DNA of 64,000 nt from Chara braunii. Taxonomy: Eukaryota; Streptophyta; Charophyceae; Charales; Characeae. A model generated the notes under the pieces. It saw only the letters and a program-made list of their open reading frames with translations, made no database searches and was not told the DNA's origin. Location: contig BFEA01000181.1 in the NCBI GenBank assembly GCA_003427395.1, forward strand, positions 1,639,408-1,703,407. The letters run 5' to 3'. Made by a program: the position numbers and the translations under genes. Below, one piece after another: positions 52,479-64,000 of the stretch; position 1 is the stretch's first letter; every line of letters begins with the position of its first letter.

Positions 52479-53070
52479 CAGACTCTTTCCATGTAGGAAA
52501 GAGCTCGCTGCCTGGGGGCTCATTCAGGTACTTGCCAGTTTGTGCGGCAGCGCTGCTGGAGCATAGGCTCGCGTGCTGCTGTGCGCTTTAGGGCAAGGTG
52601 TTGTGCGCGTGCTGCCCTCAGCCTAGCCTCCATAGTTGGCTGGGGCTTGGACTACAGTGAGGCGCAGAGGTGGTCTTCGGGTGTACAGAGGGAAGACGTG
52701 GGTGAAAGTCGAGGGAGAGAGAGAAGGATGATGATGATGATGATGTGAGGGCACATACCTGGTATTGGCGATGGTCTGCATTGGGCGACATCTTCAAGTA
52801 CTTCGTTGGCTGCTGACGTCAACAGTTGCATGGTCAATTAGTAGGCAGACAGTAGCTGTGTGGGAGGTAGGCTGGGCGCCAAGCGCCAAGTAGGGAGAAG
52901 GGCTTGCACACTTATGTTGGTGGTGGCGAAAGCAAGCTCTCATTGACATTTGATTTTCCATGTTACGATTCTCCATTAGTGTTATATTGGTGCAATGCTG
53001 CTTTCTGCATGCGGTGAAACTTTCTGGCTTTCAATGTGATTGTGCATTCTGGATATTGTCATCTCACTAT
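52479..53070 (+). repeat. LTR family C fragment (C2)
   Basis: It matches 16290-16720 (GCGGCAGCGCTGCTGGAGC, GTGGTCTTC, GGCGCTGAGC-like text) and continues across the point where C1 has the mitochondrial insert. A (GAT)n run is at about 52727-52746. Confidence 0.75.
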
Positions 53071-53165
53071 TGCTCATAATATTTGACCCCGAAACCCTAA
53101 TTTCAATTTTGGACCCATTTCTCAGGATCTGAAAATAGGGGTCCTGGATAACCACTTCTATGTTG

Positions 53166-53905
53166 CGCATAGTTAGCGATAGAGATACTCTGTTTACAAG
53201 GGAACAATGGCAGTTAATGAAGGTCTACAGATCTAAGTTAGCTATATCATCTAGCCGCCGCACTAAGACAAATGGCCAGACCGAGCAGATGCACAAGGAC
53301 CTACATCAGGCACTGCGTATGTATTTAAACCACTAGTACTTGGCCCAGCTATTGGCCGCGAAAAAAAAAAGAGTAGAAACGTTCCTAGTCGAATGAATTT
53401 GGGCACCCTTGTAGTAGCCCGTACGTTTCCTAAAATTGTGGTGTGTTAACGGGCACGACTCGCGGAAGTATTGGTGGTTTAAGACCAGACCAGGTACATT
53501 GGGATGAGCATCTTCCCACAGTAGCTAGTGCACATAATAACTCGGTTCGCCTAGCTACCTCGCAAACCCCGACGCCCCATAGACATCCGGATCAGATCCA
53601 AAGGTTGCCACTTGGCACATGTGAGTTTGCCATTCAATATGAGAAGGATTTGCAACGTGTGGCTGAGAACATCTGAAAGGCCCAACATCAGATGATAGTC
53701 TGGGTCAAGTCTAAAGAGTTCATCCCCGAGGACAAGATTTTTCAAGACTGTAGTAAGTGCTAGATGTCAAAGGTGACGCAGATGGATCGTCATACACCAT
53801 TGAGATTCCACCCCATCTGCACACCTATCCCGTTTTTCATGCTTCTAAGCTCCTTCCCTGTGTGACTGATGATGCATTTCCCTCACGCAGATCTATGCGC
53901 AAGGA
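53166..53905 (+). pseudogene. Integrase fragment, element F type
   Basis: SDRDTLFTREQWQLMKVYRS and TKTNGQTEQMHKDLHQALRM give the second Asp and the Glu of integrase. About 150 bp of unrelated sequence (53335-53480, with an A run) follow. The reading resumes as VHWDEHLPTVASAHNNSVRL and CEFAIQYEKDLQRVAENI, then VWVKSKEFIPEDKI and a tail. The wording is closest to element F (41928-43353). Several stops occur. Confidence 0.85.
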
Positions 53906-53924
53906 AAATGAGCAATAGCGAGAT

Positions 53925-54483
53925 GCCAATCTCCAGCATACACAATCACATTGAAGGCCAGACAGTATCACAATATCCAGAAAGCAGAAATGCACCAATA
54001 TAACACCAATGGAGAATCGTAACACTGAAAACTAGTGTCAATGAGAGCTTGCTCTCGCCACCACCGACACGATTGTCCAGGACCTACCTCCTACTTGGCG
54101 CTCGGCGCCCAACCTACTCCCTACACAGCTACAGTCTGCCTGCTAATTGACGATGCAAATGTTGACGTCAGCAGCCCACAAAGTACTTGAAGATGTCGCC
54201 CATGGCAGACCATCGCCAATACCAGGTATGCGCCCTCACATCATCATCATCATCATCCTTCTCTCTCTCCCCTGTCTTCTCCCACGTCTTCCCTCTTGTA
54301 CACCCGAAGACCACACCTGCTCCTCACTGTAGTCCAAGCCGAACCAGCTATGGAGGCTGGGCTATCAGCGCCTTGCTCCTTGCACGACCGCAGACGTTAG
54401 CGCCTCGCCTCTCAACACCAGCAGCAGCCCACGAGCGTCCGCTCCAGCAGTATGCGAGTGCCTGAATGAGATCCAGGCAGCAT
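53925..54483 (-). repeat. LTR family C fragment, inverted (C3)
   Basis: The reverse complement of C2, including the ATC run (54240-54258) and ACTTGAAGATGTCGCCCATG. C2 and C3 form inverted arms around the integrase fragment. Confidence 0.8.
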
Positions 54484-54925
54484 GGGGGTACGTGAATCAC
54501 GTAGGAAGGTCCAACCTCTCGATCGCCACTATGTCTAGGATCTCCCATGGACCGAAGTACTGTGGCATTAGTTTCCTGGAGATACCTACTTCCTGTCCCA
54601 GTTCAGATGACTTGACCCAGACTCTGTCCCCTACCTGAAACTTAGAAGGTCGTCTATGCTTGTTCTCCGATGCAATCATAGCATCCTAAGACTTTCTAAT
54701 ATTTTCTACGGCCTGCTGCAGCATCTGTTCATATTCGACAACGAACTCTATGCTGCTTGGTGTTGCAGTTGCCTGGTTTTCGAGCAGTAGGTAGTCAAGC
54801 GCGGATCTGGGTTTCCAACCAAGATGCAGTTGGTTGGGAGTCCTGCCAGTAGTGTTGTGCACAGCATTGTTGTACAGGCTCGCAACGAGTGGTAGCTTCT
54901 CGTCCCAGTCGTCCTGACTGCAGGA
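54484..54925 (-). pseudogene. Integrase fragment, family A type
   Basis: The minus strand reads [60 protein letters not shown] and YFGPWEILDIV. This is the same wording as 6237-6640 and 34380-34750. It is cut at GPSYVIHVP, where C3 begins, and at DDWDEK on the other side. Confidence 0.85.
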
Positions 54926-57900
54926 AGAGTCTATAATGAGATTTGTGTGTATATATATATGTTTGATTGTGATAATTGTTGGAGGAAGGCAAGAATGCCT
55001 TCAGAGGTCTCGGTCAAGGCCCGCGTCCCTGGTTATGGCCCTGCGTGCAAGGAAGAGGCTAGGGGCACCTAACGAGAGGTCGGCGTTTGTCTAGAACAAA
55101 AGGGGAGAGGACAGTTGAGAGGGGCCGCTGAGACTTATGTTGTAGTACGTATGCCCAGTACACCTGTGTCCTAGTGTCAGGACAATGGAGACCCAAGTTG
55201 GAACCCTGGTGGCATATAGTTACGAGGGTTTGGATTGCTGGAGGCCTCAACCCTGAGTCTGTCGGCTAATCGGATTGGTTCATTTCTCGTCAACATCTTT
55301 GAAGTTGAATGGATTTATAGCTTTTCGATTTTGTGGAGCGACGGGGACGTGTGTGCGCGCAAGCTTTAAGGCGCACGTGTGATCTTTTTTCTTTGAATTG
55401 TTCATAAGGCCGGCATAGTCAGCCGGCCTGGGCTTTATTTATTGATTAAGGTAAGGACATCAAAGTTTNCGTCCCTCTACTCCGTACGTTCGATCGGCGG
55501 TAGGTTTGCCGNGCGGAGTCCAGCCATGGTGTAATATGAACAAACCGGCGTGAACGTCTAGTGCTCGCNCGCTCGATAGCGGATNGAGGAGTGGCCCGGG
55601 CGCNTTCTTAGGCCCTAAGCGTTACGCTCCGAAGGAATAGGACCGTGCCTAGGCAAGGCGTCCCAAAACATCATGGGGGAGTCCGCGGTGGTATGGTGTG
55701 CGTAGGAGGTACGTAGGACCCTCCTCTGCGACAAATTTTAGATATCCCACTGGGATATGGGCTAATGCCGCCAAAGTCGTCACCAGGGCCTGCCTCACTT
55801 AAGCTATGCTCAAGGATGGTTAGCGGGCCACGCCCCCTCTCTGGTCATAACTCAGAATAACGCCAACGACCAGGTGTAGGTCCGCGCTACGAGGCTGACT
55901 GATCCGGCAGGGGAGTTACAACACACTCCTTAGNGGGTTTCCACTTCTGTGCGGAGGCAGTGAAAGCAGATNAAGCAAGGAGGCTGCTGCACCAAGGCCA
56001 CGGTGCCAGTGAACCGGCTATACAGACGAAGGACTGACTGAGTCATCTGACCGAAGGTACTCTTCGAAGTTCTGCGCAGCACAACTCGTATTGCCGACCG
56101 GAGTTATTACACAAATGTGAGAACGCGCGGTATCGAGATTGGTGTCAACAGCGCTAAGGAAAGCGNCAGGGAGAGGAGACAAAGTCGACGGGATGGTNAA
56201 AGTGGTAGGGTGAACCTGGACACGAAATTGTATCAGGTACGTGCGGAGTGGGGGGAGAAGAGGCATGCAGAAAATCGTTGAACCTGGACATGATAAGGGG
56301 ACGGGTGCGCNCGGGTCGGATATGGCGGAGCAACGACGAAAGGCCGGGCGAAGGAAAAGANACATAACCCGCCNGTTTGTTGATGAAAACGGGCGAGAAA
56401 ATAGNCTACTCAGGGGATTTAGACTAAGGCGACCTCGAATCTGTGTTTAGTTTAGGAGGAAAGTNAGTAGAATGAGAGGTTAGTAACGAAAGAGGTGCGC
56501 GGTGGTGTCGGGAGAAAAGNTATGGTGGATAGGAAAGTACATAGTTCGGTCGATCCTTGACAGAATCGAACGAACCAGGAGTCGAAGTTGGGGTTTGNGA
56601 ATGAGGCGAGTTGAATGGTAGAGTTAGATTTAGATGAGGATTAGTAGATTGGGAGTTAGTAAGGAAAGTTAGTGCGTAGAGGTATCAGGAGATGGCGGAG
56701 ATGGTGGGGATAAGGATCGAGGTTTCGCTCGACTCACGATAGAATCGAGCGAGGTAAGAATGGGGATTGGGATTTTCTACNTCGACGAATCTANATCAGT
56801 GGTTAGTTTGATTGGTAGACTAGTANGTGAAAGATTAGTAAGAGAGTTGTTGCGCGGAGCTATNGCGACGAAGGAGAAGTGAGGGAAGGAGATGTCGATT
56901 CCTACCCGTTTCTTGACGAAATCGCGTGAGGGAAGGCTCGTCTCGGGGGTTTTTTGTNGCAGCAAGGTGGTTTGAGAGGTTAGTTTCTAGTGTTAGTCTC
57001 TTGGCTTTGAAATATGATAGAGGAGCTGCGCCCGGGGAGTAGTTAGTTTTTGTCTAAATGAGGAATGAATCTAGCCGCGTTTGCGGACAGATTCATTCGT
57101 TTTCTTTACATCCCTTCGAAGCGAGTAGCGTGAGTCTNAGGCCAGCCGCGAGCCGGGAGACTTACCTGTTGCCCTGCGTGTTGTTTATCCTGCCAATGGA
57201 AGTAGCCCCGCTAGTGTCCACNTACGAGGCCTGGCTGGCAAAGCAGGATGAGTCGAAAGTCGAGCTACAGAATACCGCCAAAGGTCGAGCTACAAAGCAC
57301 TGTGTGTCAGTAGCGGGTGATTTTATCGATGCGCTTTTCCATATTCCAGCGGATGGTTTATTCTCAGTTGTTCTCCTGATAGGTGCGGAAGCTTACCTGT
57401 GGAAGCGTGCCACGTAAGAGTGAGTCGGGACTCGAAGCTACTGTGCATGACAGCGGGCAGATCGGAGTCTGGGCTGCTCGGGTATACCGAGGTCTGTGTT
57501 AGCAAGGAATTCACCCTCCCTTTCACGTGGTGAATATCTGGAATTTGGAGTATGACACAACAACAGATGGGTATGAACTAGTAAAGGAGAGGACATACTT
57601 GGTCACGCATTTGTTGTTGCAAGAGAAAGGAGATCCGTACGGGACAGACCGGACCAATCAGAGAAGAGTTGTGGGGCTGAAAGCTTACCTGCCCGTCGGC
57701 CGCGGGGACTGCAGATTGATCCACTGATTAGTGTACCATTCATTTCACAAACCTGTGCGTCAATGGGCTAGTCACGGAAGGGCAGGTTTACATATTTTGC
57801 TAGTATGCTGCCTACTTCGATGTACCAAGTAGTGAGAAATGAACAGCAGGAGTGGTAGACTCGCCTGCTGGCCAGCGGGCCTGCCATCATAGCAGCTGAA

Positions 57901-58600
57901 GTAACAAAGAGGCCAATTGTGAGGTCTGAAGACTTGCTTGTTAGTCAATGGGGCGAGCATATTTTTGACTGACTACGGTATCATTCGTAGTCGCGGTCAT
58001 CAACCAGTTTCTGCTGCTCATGCTCCTCGTGGTCATCGTGCGTTGCTGAGTTTGGCAGTGTTTCACTAGTCATTGTTTCGCGAAGACGCATTACTTGGCC
58101 ATTACACAGCCTGCATTTCAAATAGAACAAAGAACAGGACTGTATGAAGAGGACAGTAAAAGAAAGTTTTGAAGGGAGTGAGCCAGAACTACAAGGGAGG
58201 GTCCCGCGCTACCCTTGAGTGCTGTCGGACCGATGCGCGCGACAGGTTGCGCCGTTGCCGGCAATAACGGTTGTCCCTGGTGGAACGACATCCGGGTATA
58301 ATTTTGAGAGAGGAAATAGGCACAAAGGACAGAGTATATAATATCTGGTCGGACTACTTATGATGGAACGACCGTTATAATAAGTGTTATCGTTGAACTG
58401 ATTGATTGCTTGGGTTAGAAAGTTATAAAGGAGACCCTATAGCGGGGGAAAGGGTCGTACTAAGACAAGTTCCTTAGGAATGGAAATAAGGTAGGACCTG
58501 TTAGGCCCGAGCCATTGGCTAGTTATGGTAGAGGTCTAATATGGGATGTGATAGGATCGGACTGCTGAACAAAGTGGTGTGGTTTTCTTAAAACAGGGAA
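54926..58600. other. Long non-coding stretch with scattered Ns
   Basis: I find no convincing gene in 3.7 kb. It may contain the LTR and leader of element I, but I cannot pair it with a second LTR. Visible details are (TA)n at about 54949-54960, a hairpin GGCCGGC-ATAGTCA-GCCGGCC at 55409-55429, about 20 single Ns from 55469 to 57222, and three TTACCTG words at 57162-57168, 57393-57399 and 57685-57691. Confidence 0.4.
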
Positions 58601-58668
58601 AGGCGAGTAAAGACAGCACGCAAAAATGTCGGGGCCGATAGCAGATGGCGAGGGGAGAGTCCTGACAC

Positions 58669-60243
58669 TTGAACCTCATTGAGGCATTGGATAAGCGGGA
58701 AAGGACGCCAAGCAATGTCCCCAAAGTTGACACTTTCCACTTCAACGGGGAATGGGTCTCTGATTGGTTGGACTTGGTGGAGCAAGCCTTGGTGGGATTA
58801 TCGGATGAAGTAAAGTTCAGCCGCATCCTGAAGTATGTACTTCATGTCCACCATCAGGAGGTGGAGAAGGTTGTAAACACGGCCAATGGTAGCTGGGCCC
58901 ATTTAAGGATGGGATGCGGAGGAAGTATAGGTTGGGCGATGGACTGCTGACCACAGCAGACCTAGAAGCCATGAACAGGGACGACTTCACCACGGTGGGG
59001 GCGTTCGTGCAGGAGTTCAAGAAGAAGGCAAGGAAAGTTCATGGCATCTTTTTTTTTTTTTTTTTTTTTCTCAGAGGAAGCCCAATGTGTTATCTTTTTG
59101 GGACTGCTCACCGTCGCGGAGGCTGCAGAGCTAACAAGCCATGGAGGAGGGAGCGAGAAACTCACGTGGGCCACTATTGATAAAGGCGTGGCAGAGGGGA
59201 GTTTGGATGAAGTGGAACAACACCAGATGCGCCTGCAAAGGCGTAAGAGGAAGGAGAGGGACGCCACAGCGTCCGGAACCCCTGGAGTAAGAAGGATTGT
59301 CAATGACGTACTAGCGGAATTGGGCTACGGAAAAGACGCAGTGATTCAAAGAAAAGTAGTGACAGCAATCCAAGGCAAGGGGAAAGTTCCAGTAATAGAG
59401 GAAGATGTCCAAGAAGAGTGGGAAGAAGAGGAGCCGGTGCCCCAACACCTCTCGAAAGCGCTACGTAAGCAGCGCAACTTAACACAAGGGGGGCAAGGTT
59501 CAGGGAAGGGGCAGGCGCCCCAAGTACTGGTAGTAGCATCGCCCAGTGCGTTGGCACCGTCAAGTAATGGGAACCCTCGCAAGCAGCGGTACCACCATTC
59601 GGGCAGTGGCCATGGCTGTATTCAACACTTTTGTGCCATGGGGGAGCCCGGCCCCATCTGGGCAAATGATACCTTACGCAGGGCCCCAGACGAGTATGCC
59701 ACCACCGAGTTACCCTGCGGCACAGGCCCAGCCCATGGTACCGCCTCCGTCGCCCGCGCCGAGTTCACATGGTAGCGTGGCAGGAGGGGGGGACCAGGGT
59801 CTGGGTAACCAAGGGAATGGAGGGAGAGGTGGTGGAAGAGAGCGAGGTAGAAACGGCGGAGGCCGAGGAGGAGGGCGCTGGGATAACCAGGGCCACCAAA
59901 GCCAAGAGAATCAAGGAGGTCAGGGGTATGGCAGAACCCGTTTCGATTGGAGAACCGCCATATGCCAGCATTGTGATAAACAGGGTCATACTATACGATT
60001 TTGCAATACTAGGCAGGAAGATGAAAGAGTGGGATTGATCTACTCCAACAGGGACGATATATTTGATCAGTTTGGAGACCATATTGATAGGAAGGTCCCT
60101 CGCGGAGTAAGGGCAGAAGCTCTCAGAAGGGTGGCGGCACGACAAGTGCCGCTTGCCACTTTCAGATTGTGGCAAGAGAGGGATGACCCGCCGATAGGAG
60201 TAGAAGAAGTGGAAGGCGACGAAGAGGTGACTCAAAGACTATA
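58669..60243 (+). pseudogene. Element I Gag
   Basis: The capsid starts at PKVDTFHFNGEWVSDWLDLV and EQALVGLSDEVKFSRILKYV. It changes frame near 58905, then reads RRKYRLGDGLLTTADLEAMN and VGAFVQEFKKKARKVHG. There a 21-base T run (59049-59069) interrupts it. It resumes as LTWATIDKGVAEG, then a charged region, a Gly/Arg-rich tail (GGRGGGRERGRNGGGRGGGR) and the intact knuckle CQHCDKQGHTIRFC (59963-60004). Frame changes near 59580 also occur. Confidence 0.8.
59049..59069 (+). repeat. 21-base T run inside gag
   Basis: A pure T tract just after KVHG(I) of the capsid, followed by CTCAGAGG. About 70 bases after it do not look like gag. It could be the tail of a small retroposon inserted in minus orientation. 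Confidence 0.8.
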
Positions 60244-60460
60244 GGCAGGGGTCATAAAGGAAGAGCCTATAGTCATAGAGTCAGACGACGAGAGTGAGGA
60301 TGAAAAGGTCGAGCCAGCGTCTATCCTTTTGGGGAAAATGGAAGATTTGTGGGACAAAATGGGTCGGTACCGGCATAAGCTGATGGACATATGTGAATAG
60401 GTAGAGAGTTGGAGGGCTGGTATCCCCAAGGTCTTCCTTTATGATTCAGGTCCTGAATCT

Positions 60461-61380
60461 ATGCCGGGAAGGCAAGGATACCCTGGAGTTACCACGGTGA
60501 GTTCAGGGCCCCGGTTTGGAATGACCCACAGGCCCCCTACTCCGTTGGCACGAGCCGCATTGGCCGCACGGACTAGGGGACAGGCAAAGGCGGGGGTAGG
60601 CCAGGACCCACCTCAGAGAGAGCCAGAGCCAGAACGGAGAAAGGAGCCTGTGGAGGTAGAGGACGATGATGATGAAGATGAAGAGGATGAGAGGCTCCGA
60701 CAAGAGGAAGACCGGGCGGCCGAGCAAAGAGCGAGGAAAAGGGGATCCCAGGAAGAAGCCGAACCAGTCTTGCGTGACACAACGCCAAAGAAGAAGAAAT
60801 ACGCGGTCCGGCTTGAGGAAGGTTTTGATGTGGAAAGAGTGATTGACAGGCTGCTTGAGGGTTATAATGATCTCATGACCCTGAAGGAGATTTTGGCATC
60901 CACCCCAAGGCTTCGTAATGAGCTAAATGGTAGGCTTTCGAGGCGCCTGGTGCCAAGCGTCCATCTTAGTGTAATCCTGCCTAAGGAAGTGGAGTGGGCG
61001 GACCCGGAACGAAAATGGACTGGAAATGTGTGGCCTGCGCAACGGTGGATTTAGTGGTAAAAGGTTCCAAGTGCGCAGCAATGGTGGATACGAGAGCAGA
61101 GATGAATATTATCCGCGAGGCTGGCGCAGTCAAATATGGTCAAATATGGGCTGGACATAAACCGTTCGGATTGTGGCATTTTGCACGGGGCAAACTGCAA
61201 GGCCGTGTTCTGCGGGACAAACTGCAAGGCCGTGTTCTGCGGGACCGCCTCGAATGTGCTCCTAGAGACCGGGAGAGTAAAAGCCAGGACTTGTTTTTTC
61301 GTAATGCCAAATGTGGACCACGACATTCTTCTGGGGAGATCATTTTTATGCAGGACATAGACTCTGATGTTCAAAAAACA
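60461..61380 (+). pseudogene. Element I pre-protease region and protease
   Basis: An acidic stretch (VEDDDDEDEEDERLRQEEDR) is followed by YAVRLEEGFDVERVIDRLLE and STPRLRNELNGRLSRRLVPS, which match LEE.V.IDEVVKKLLEE and VPKFREELKK in element J. The active site reads AAMVDTRAEMNIIREAG: D-T-R with AGA at 61093-61095 where Gly is expected. A 10-bp tandem duplication (GTCAAATATG) at about 61129-61148 shifts the frame. The distal part is VMPNVDHDILLGRSFL. Confidence 0.85.
61190..61243 (+). repeat. 27-bp in-frame tandem duplication
   Basis: CAAACTGCAAGGCCGTGTTC plus TGCGGG occurs twice in direct succession, giving NCKAVFCGTNCKAVFCG in the protease frame. Confidence 0.9.
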
Positions 61381-61874
61381 TGATGGGTCGCTGATCCTGA
61401 TTTTATGTGATCCAGCATGTGGGAATTACGAGGTATTTACCTGCCGAAATACCGGGCCTCGGAGCTTAAGGAACAGACCTAACCTAACCCTGGTTCCTTC
61501 ACTATTGAAGAGTTAGAAGGCGAGCACCGAAGGCTTATGGCAGAGCCTGAGGAAGAAGTGAGGGAAGAAGTGTTCTCACTCAGCTTGACTGATGTGAGCA
61601 AGGCCATGGACATAATGGCCACGCATGAAATGGCGGATCTAGACGCCATCCAGGCGTTGAGGGAACAAGTCCTGGAATATCCCCAAGCAGGGGAAATGGA
61701 GTTGGTTTATCGGCCTCCAAGGGGAAGAAGGGGCCTTGCCATGGCGCAGGCATAGGCACAGACGGCCAGTCGACCTTTTTTAGGGGACGGCTCAAGCAAG
61801 GTTCCCAAAGGCGGTGCAAAACGATAGATAAAAAGTGTCGCCCAGTTCCCGTTCTCGTTACCGAAGATGAGGAA
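61381..61874 (+). pseudogene. Element I protease-RT linker
   Basis: 61537-61755 reads LMAEPEEEVREEVFSLSLTD and HEMADLDAIQALREQVLEYP, a charged segment between protease and RT. It ends at a stop, and weak coding text continues to the RT frame. No catalytic motif. Confidence 0.55.
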
Positions 61875-63457
61875 GTGTACTACAAGCGGGAACGAGCTTT
61901 GATACGGCAGATGAAGGAGGACGCATCAGCAGGGCCATGTCGTATCAACGAGGAGAATGAAGGAAAGTTGATAGTGGGAGAACCTGACTTCTTGCTGCCC
62001 CGAGAAAGGGCGTTAATAATAGAGCCGATGAAAAAAAGGCATCGCGCCTATGCATTTAGCGATGAGGAGCGTGGCAGGTTGGATGTAGACAAGATTCCTA
62101 TGATCCGCATCCTTGCCACATGAGCCATGGAACTGAGAAGGGCGCGATATCCTAATCCTGACGAAGAGAAAAAGATGGTGGATTACCTCGATGGCAAGAT
62201 ACACACGCACGTCGCTGATTATTTTAGCGGACCCTACGCGTCCCCGTGGTTTTGTTTCATCAAGCCTAATGGGACGTTGAGGTGGGTGCAGGATTTGCAG
62301 AGGCTGAATGTTGTGATGTGCAAGATGCAGGAGGCTTGCCGAATGCGAACGCGCTGTCAGAGTCATGTGCTGGGAGGCCAATAATCTCACTCGTTGACCT
62401 CTATTCCGGATATGACCAATTTCCGGTCTATCCGCCAGACAGGCCAGTAACAGCGATGCCTACGCGTCAAGGACTTATCCATATGAATGCGACTCCACAA
62501 GGGTGGACGAATGCTGTAGCGATGGTTCAGAGGCATATGATTCAAGCCATGCAAACAGTTAGTTCACATATTACGCAACCATACATTGATGACTTGGCAG
62601 TAAAGGGACCAGGAAAGAGAGAGGACGATGAAATCTTGCCAGGAGTAAGGTGCTTTGTCTGGAAGCATGTTCAAGACCTTGATAAGGTCCTAAAGTTACT
62701 TGAAGAACATAACCTTACGGCTAGTGGAGCCAAATCCAGGCATTGCATGAGGAAAGCTACCATACTGGGATTCGTCTGTAGTGAGAGTGGCCGAGGGCCG
62801 GATGTTAAGAAGACAGACAAGATTGTCGAATGGCCAGTACCATTCCATTCGGTAACAGATGTCACGAGCTTCCTCGGCACATGTGGATGTTGGAGGACTT
62901 TTGTCAAAAACTTTGCCGCCAAGAAAGAGCAATTAAGGAAGTTGGTTCGTCAGGATCAGGAATGGGTGTGGGGTGATGAGCACGAGAAGGTAATGGCAGG
63001 GATGAAGGAAAAGTTTCGAGGAGGATTGGTGTTGGGAGCGCCGGACTATGACGCCACGGAGGTGAGGCCGTTCATTGTTGAGACTGATGTGGGACTGACT
63101 GCTTTGGGTGGAATTTTTATCCAGGCAGATATTGAAGGAAAGGAGAGGCCCTTGCGTTTTGAGAGGCGAACTCTGTGTACGACAGAGAGAAACTACTCTC
63201 AGTTCAAGAGGGAGACTCTTGCTGTCCTTCACTGCCTACGGATTTTTCGAAACTACATCTTTGGCAGGAGGTTCATATTGAGGGTGTATCCGACAGCCCT
63301 AGCCTTTTCCCTAAGGAATTACGTTGTCGTAGCAAACACCCTTACAAGGATATTTGCCGTCCTTTTTAAAGGTCGCACTGAGTGCGTTCTTGATAGTAGT
63401 AATGCACTGATGGATCAGGTCCCGCCGGGGCACTTCCCTCGGCAACCTCGCTCTTAG
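61875..63457 (+). pseudogene. Element I reverse transcriptase and RNase H
   Basis: It opens with YYKRERALIRQMKEDA and EPDFLLPRERALIIEPMKKR. RT has GPYASPWFCFIKPNGTLRWV, then a frame change near 62330. Motif A is IISLVDLYSGYDQFPV. MNATPQGWTNAVAMVQRHMI corresponds to the MPFGLxNAP region. Motif C is YIDDLAVKGP, intact. The thumb is VTDVTSFLGTCGCWRTFVKN. RNase H has IVETDVGLTALGG and FKRETLAVLHC. LRVYPTALAF probably has Tyr for the third acidic residue. The frame is lost after LRNY. Confidence 0.9.
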
Positions 63458-64000
63458 GGAGAGCCCGATCCAGGTAAGGACGAGTTAGAGGGTGTGTGGG
63501 GCTCGCATTATTGCATAGCACGGTAAGATGACCATTAGTCGTCGGCGATACCAGGCCAGCGAACGAAAAGCCTCACGCCAAGACGCAAGCAAGGAATGAG
63601 TTCGACCAAAAGCTTGAAGTACAGTCCATAGAGCCGGGGTAGAAAATGGGCAAGCGATCCCGTGGTCGGTACGGGTTACGCTAGAAGAACGCCGGCAGGA
63701 GGCGCCGAAGTTATAGGGACCGGTTACCCACCTTCTGTAATTTTTATTTTTGGTTATATTTTCCTTTCATCTTATAGTATCTATCTATCTTTACTTGTAG
63801 ACCGGCTTGGCCTTCTGGCGGGGCCTATCGCGAAGGAGATGAAGATTTTACGTTGTGCGCACGCGGGAAGATTGTGTTTGACGACGCGCTGAAAGGTACG
63901 GGTTCGCCAGGCTGAGTTTGGGGAAAGTTGAGAGTTCGGCAAAGCATGTGGTGCGCCCGACGACCAGGGTGCCAGACGGTTTTACGAACCTAGGCGCGTC
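63458..64000. other. No gene seen
   Basis: GC-rich then AT-rich non-coding text after the broken end of element I. I could not match it to an LTR in the window. Confidence 0.4.

Larger units (their letters stand above)
58601..63457 (+). mobile_element. LTR retrotransposon element I (gag to RNase H)
   Basis: Capsid, zinc knuckle, protease, RT and RNase H follow in order on the + strand. Integrase is absent: after RNase H the reading ends at 63457 in unrelated sequence. Its capsid-knuckle-protease wording is clearly related to J and different from A, B, F and H, so I and J form a second lineage. No LTR was identified. Confidence 0.8.

Noticed and set aside
55440-58600. 5' LTR of element I
   Set aside because: Likely by position, but I found no second copy, no TG...CA ends and no primer-binding site, so I left it as unassigned sequence.

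Overview
The window is eukaryotic nuclear DNA made almost entirely of decayed, nested LTR retrotransposons of the Ty3/gypsy type, several with a C-terminal chromodomain. I found no complete, recognisable host gene. Fragments of mitochondrial nad1 (twice), nad5 and cob, plus weaker matches to rpl14 and trnS, are embedded in the retroelements; their wording is that of green-plant mitochondria. A large, repeat-rich streptophyte genome (charophyte alga or early land plant) is my best inference, not a demonstrated identity. The assembly is imperfect: a 280-base N run lies at 18059-18338, and single Ns occur at 1142-1194 and 55469-57222. Layout, left to right. 191-7100: family A element, + strand (LTR, Met-tRNA primer site, gag, integrase, chromodomain), missing protease to RNase H, with a shuffled mitochondrial insert in its integrase. 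7127-16033: the most complete element (B, minus strand), with two LTRs, gag, protease, RT, RNase H, integrase and chromodomain. 16034-20872: LTR pile-up. A family C LTR carrying a nad1/trnS insert is tandemly duplicated, the second copy is split by a family D solo LTR, and another D LTR follows. 20873-23950: low-repeat stretch with a few unidentified minus-strand ORFs. 24050-25087: an LTR with primer site. 25150-31776: minus-strand element J, whose gag/protease is preceded by five divergent copies of an unrecognised domain. 31795-32545: three minisatellite patches. 32612-36022: second family A element. 36023-37250: minus-strand LTR G. 37690-44540: element F. 44541-52478: element H with its 3' LTR (D3) and an inverted D LTR (D4). 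52479-54925: inverted family C LTRs around integrase scraps. 54926-58600: poor non-coding sequence. 58601-63457: element I, a relative of J. How the parts relate. Each element once encoded Gag (capsid, zinc knuckle), protease, reverse transcriptase/RNase H and integrase. All are now broken by stops, frameshifts, catalytic substitutions and, strikingly often, short tandem duplications. Across LTR families that otherwise look unrelated, three short features recur in the LTR sense direction: a TATA box inside a perfect inverted repeat, the word CCATAGC, and the word TTACCTG, which matches the 5' end of U1 snRNA. These and the five-fold repeat in element J are the main leads.
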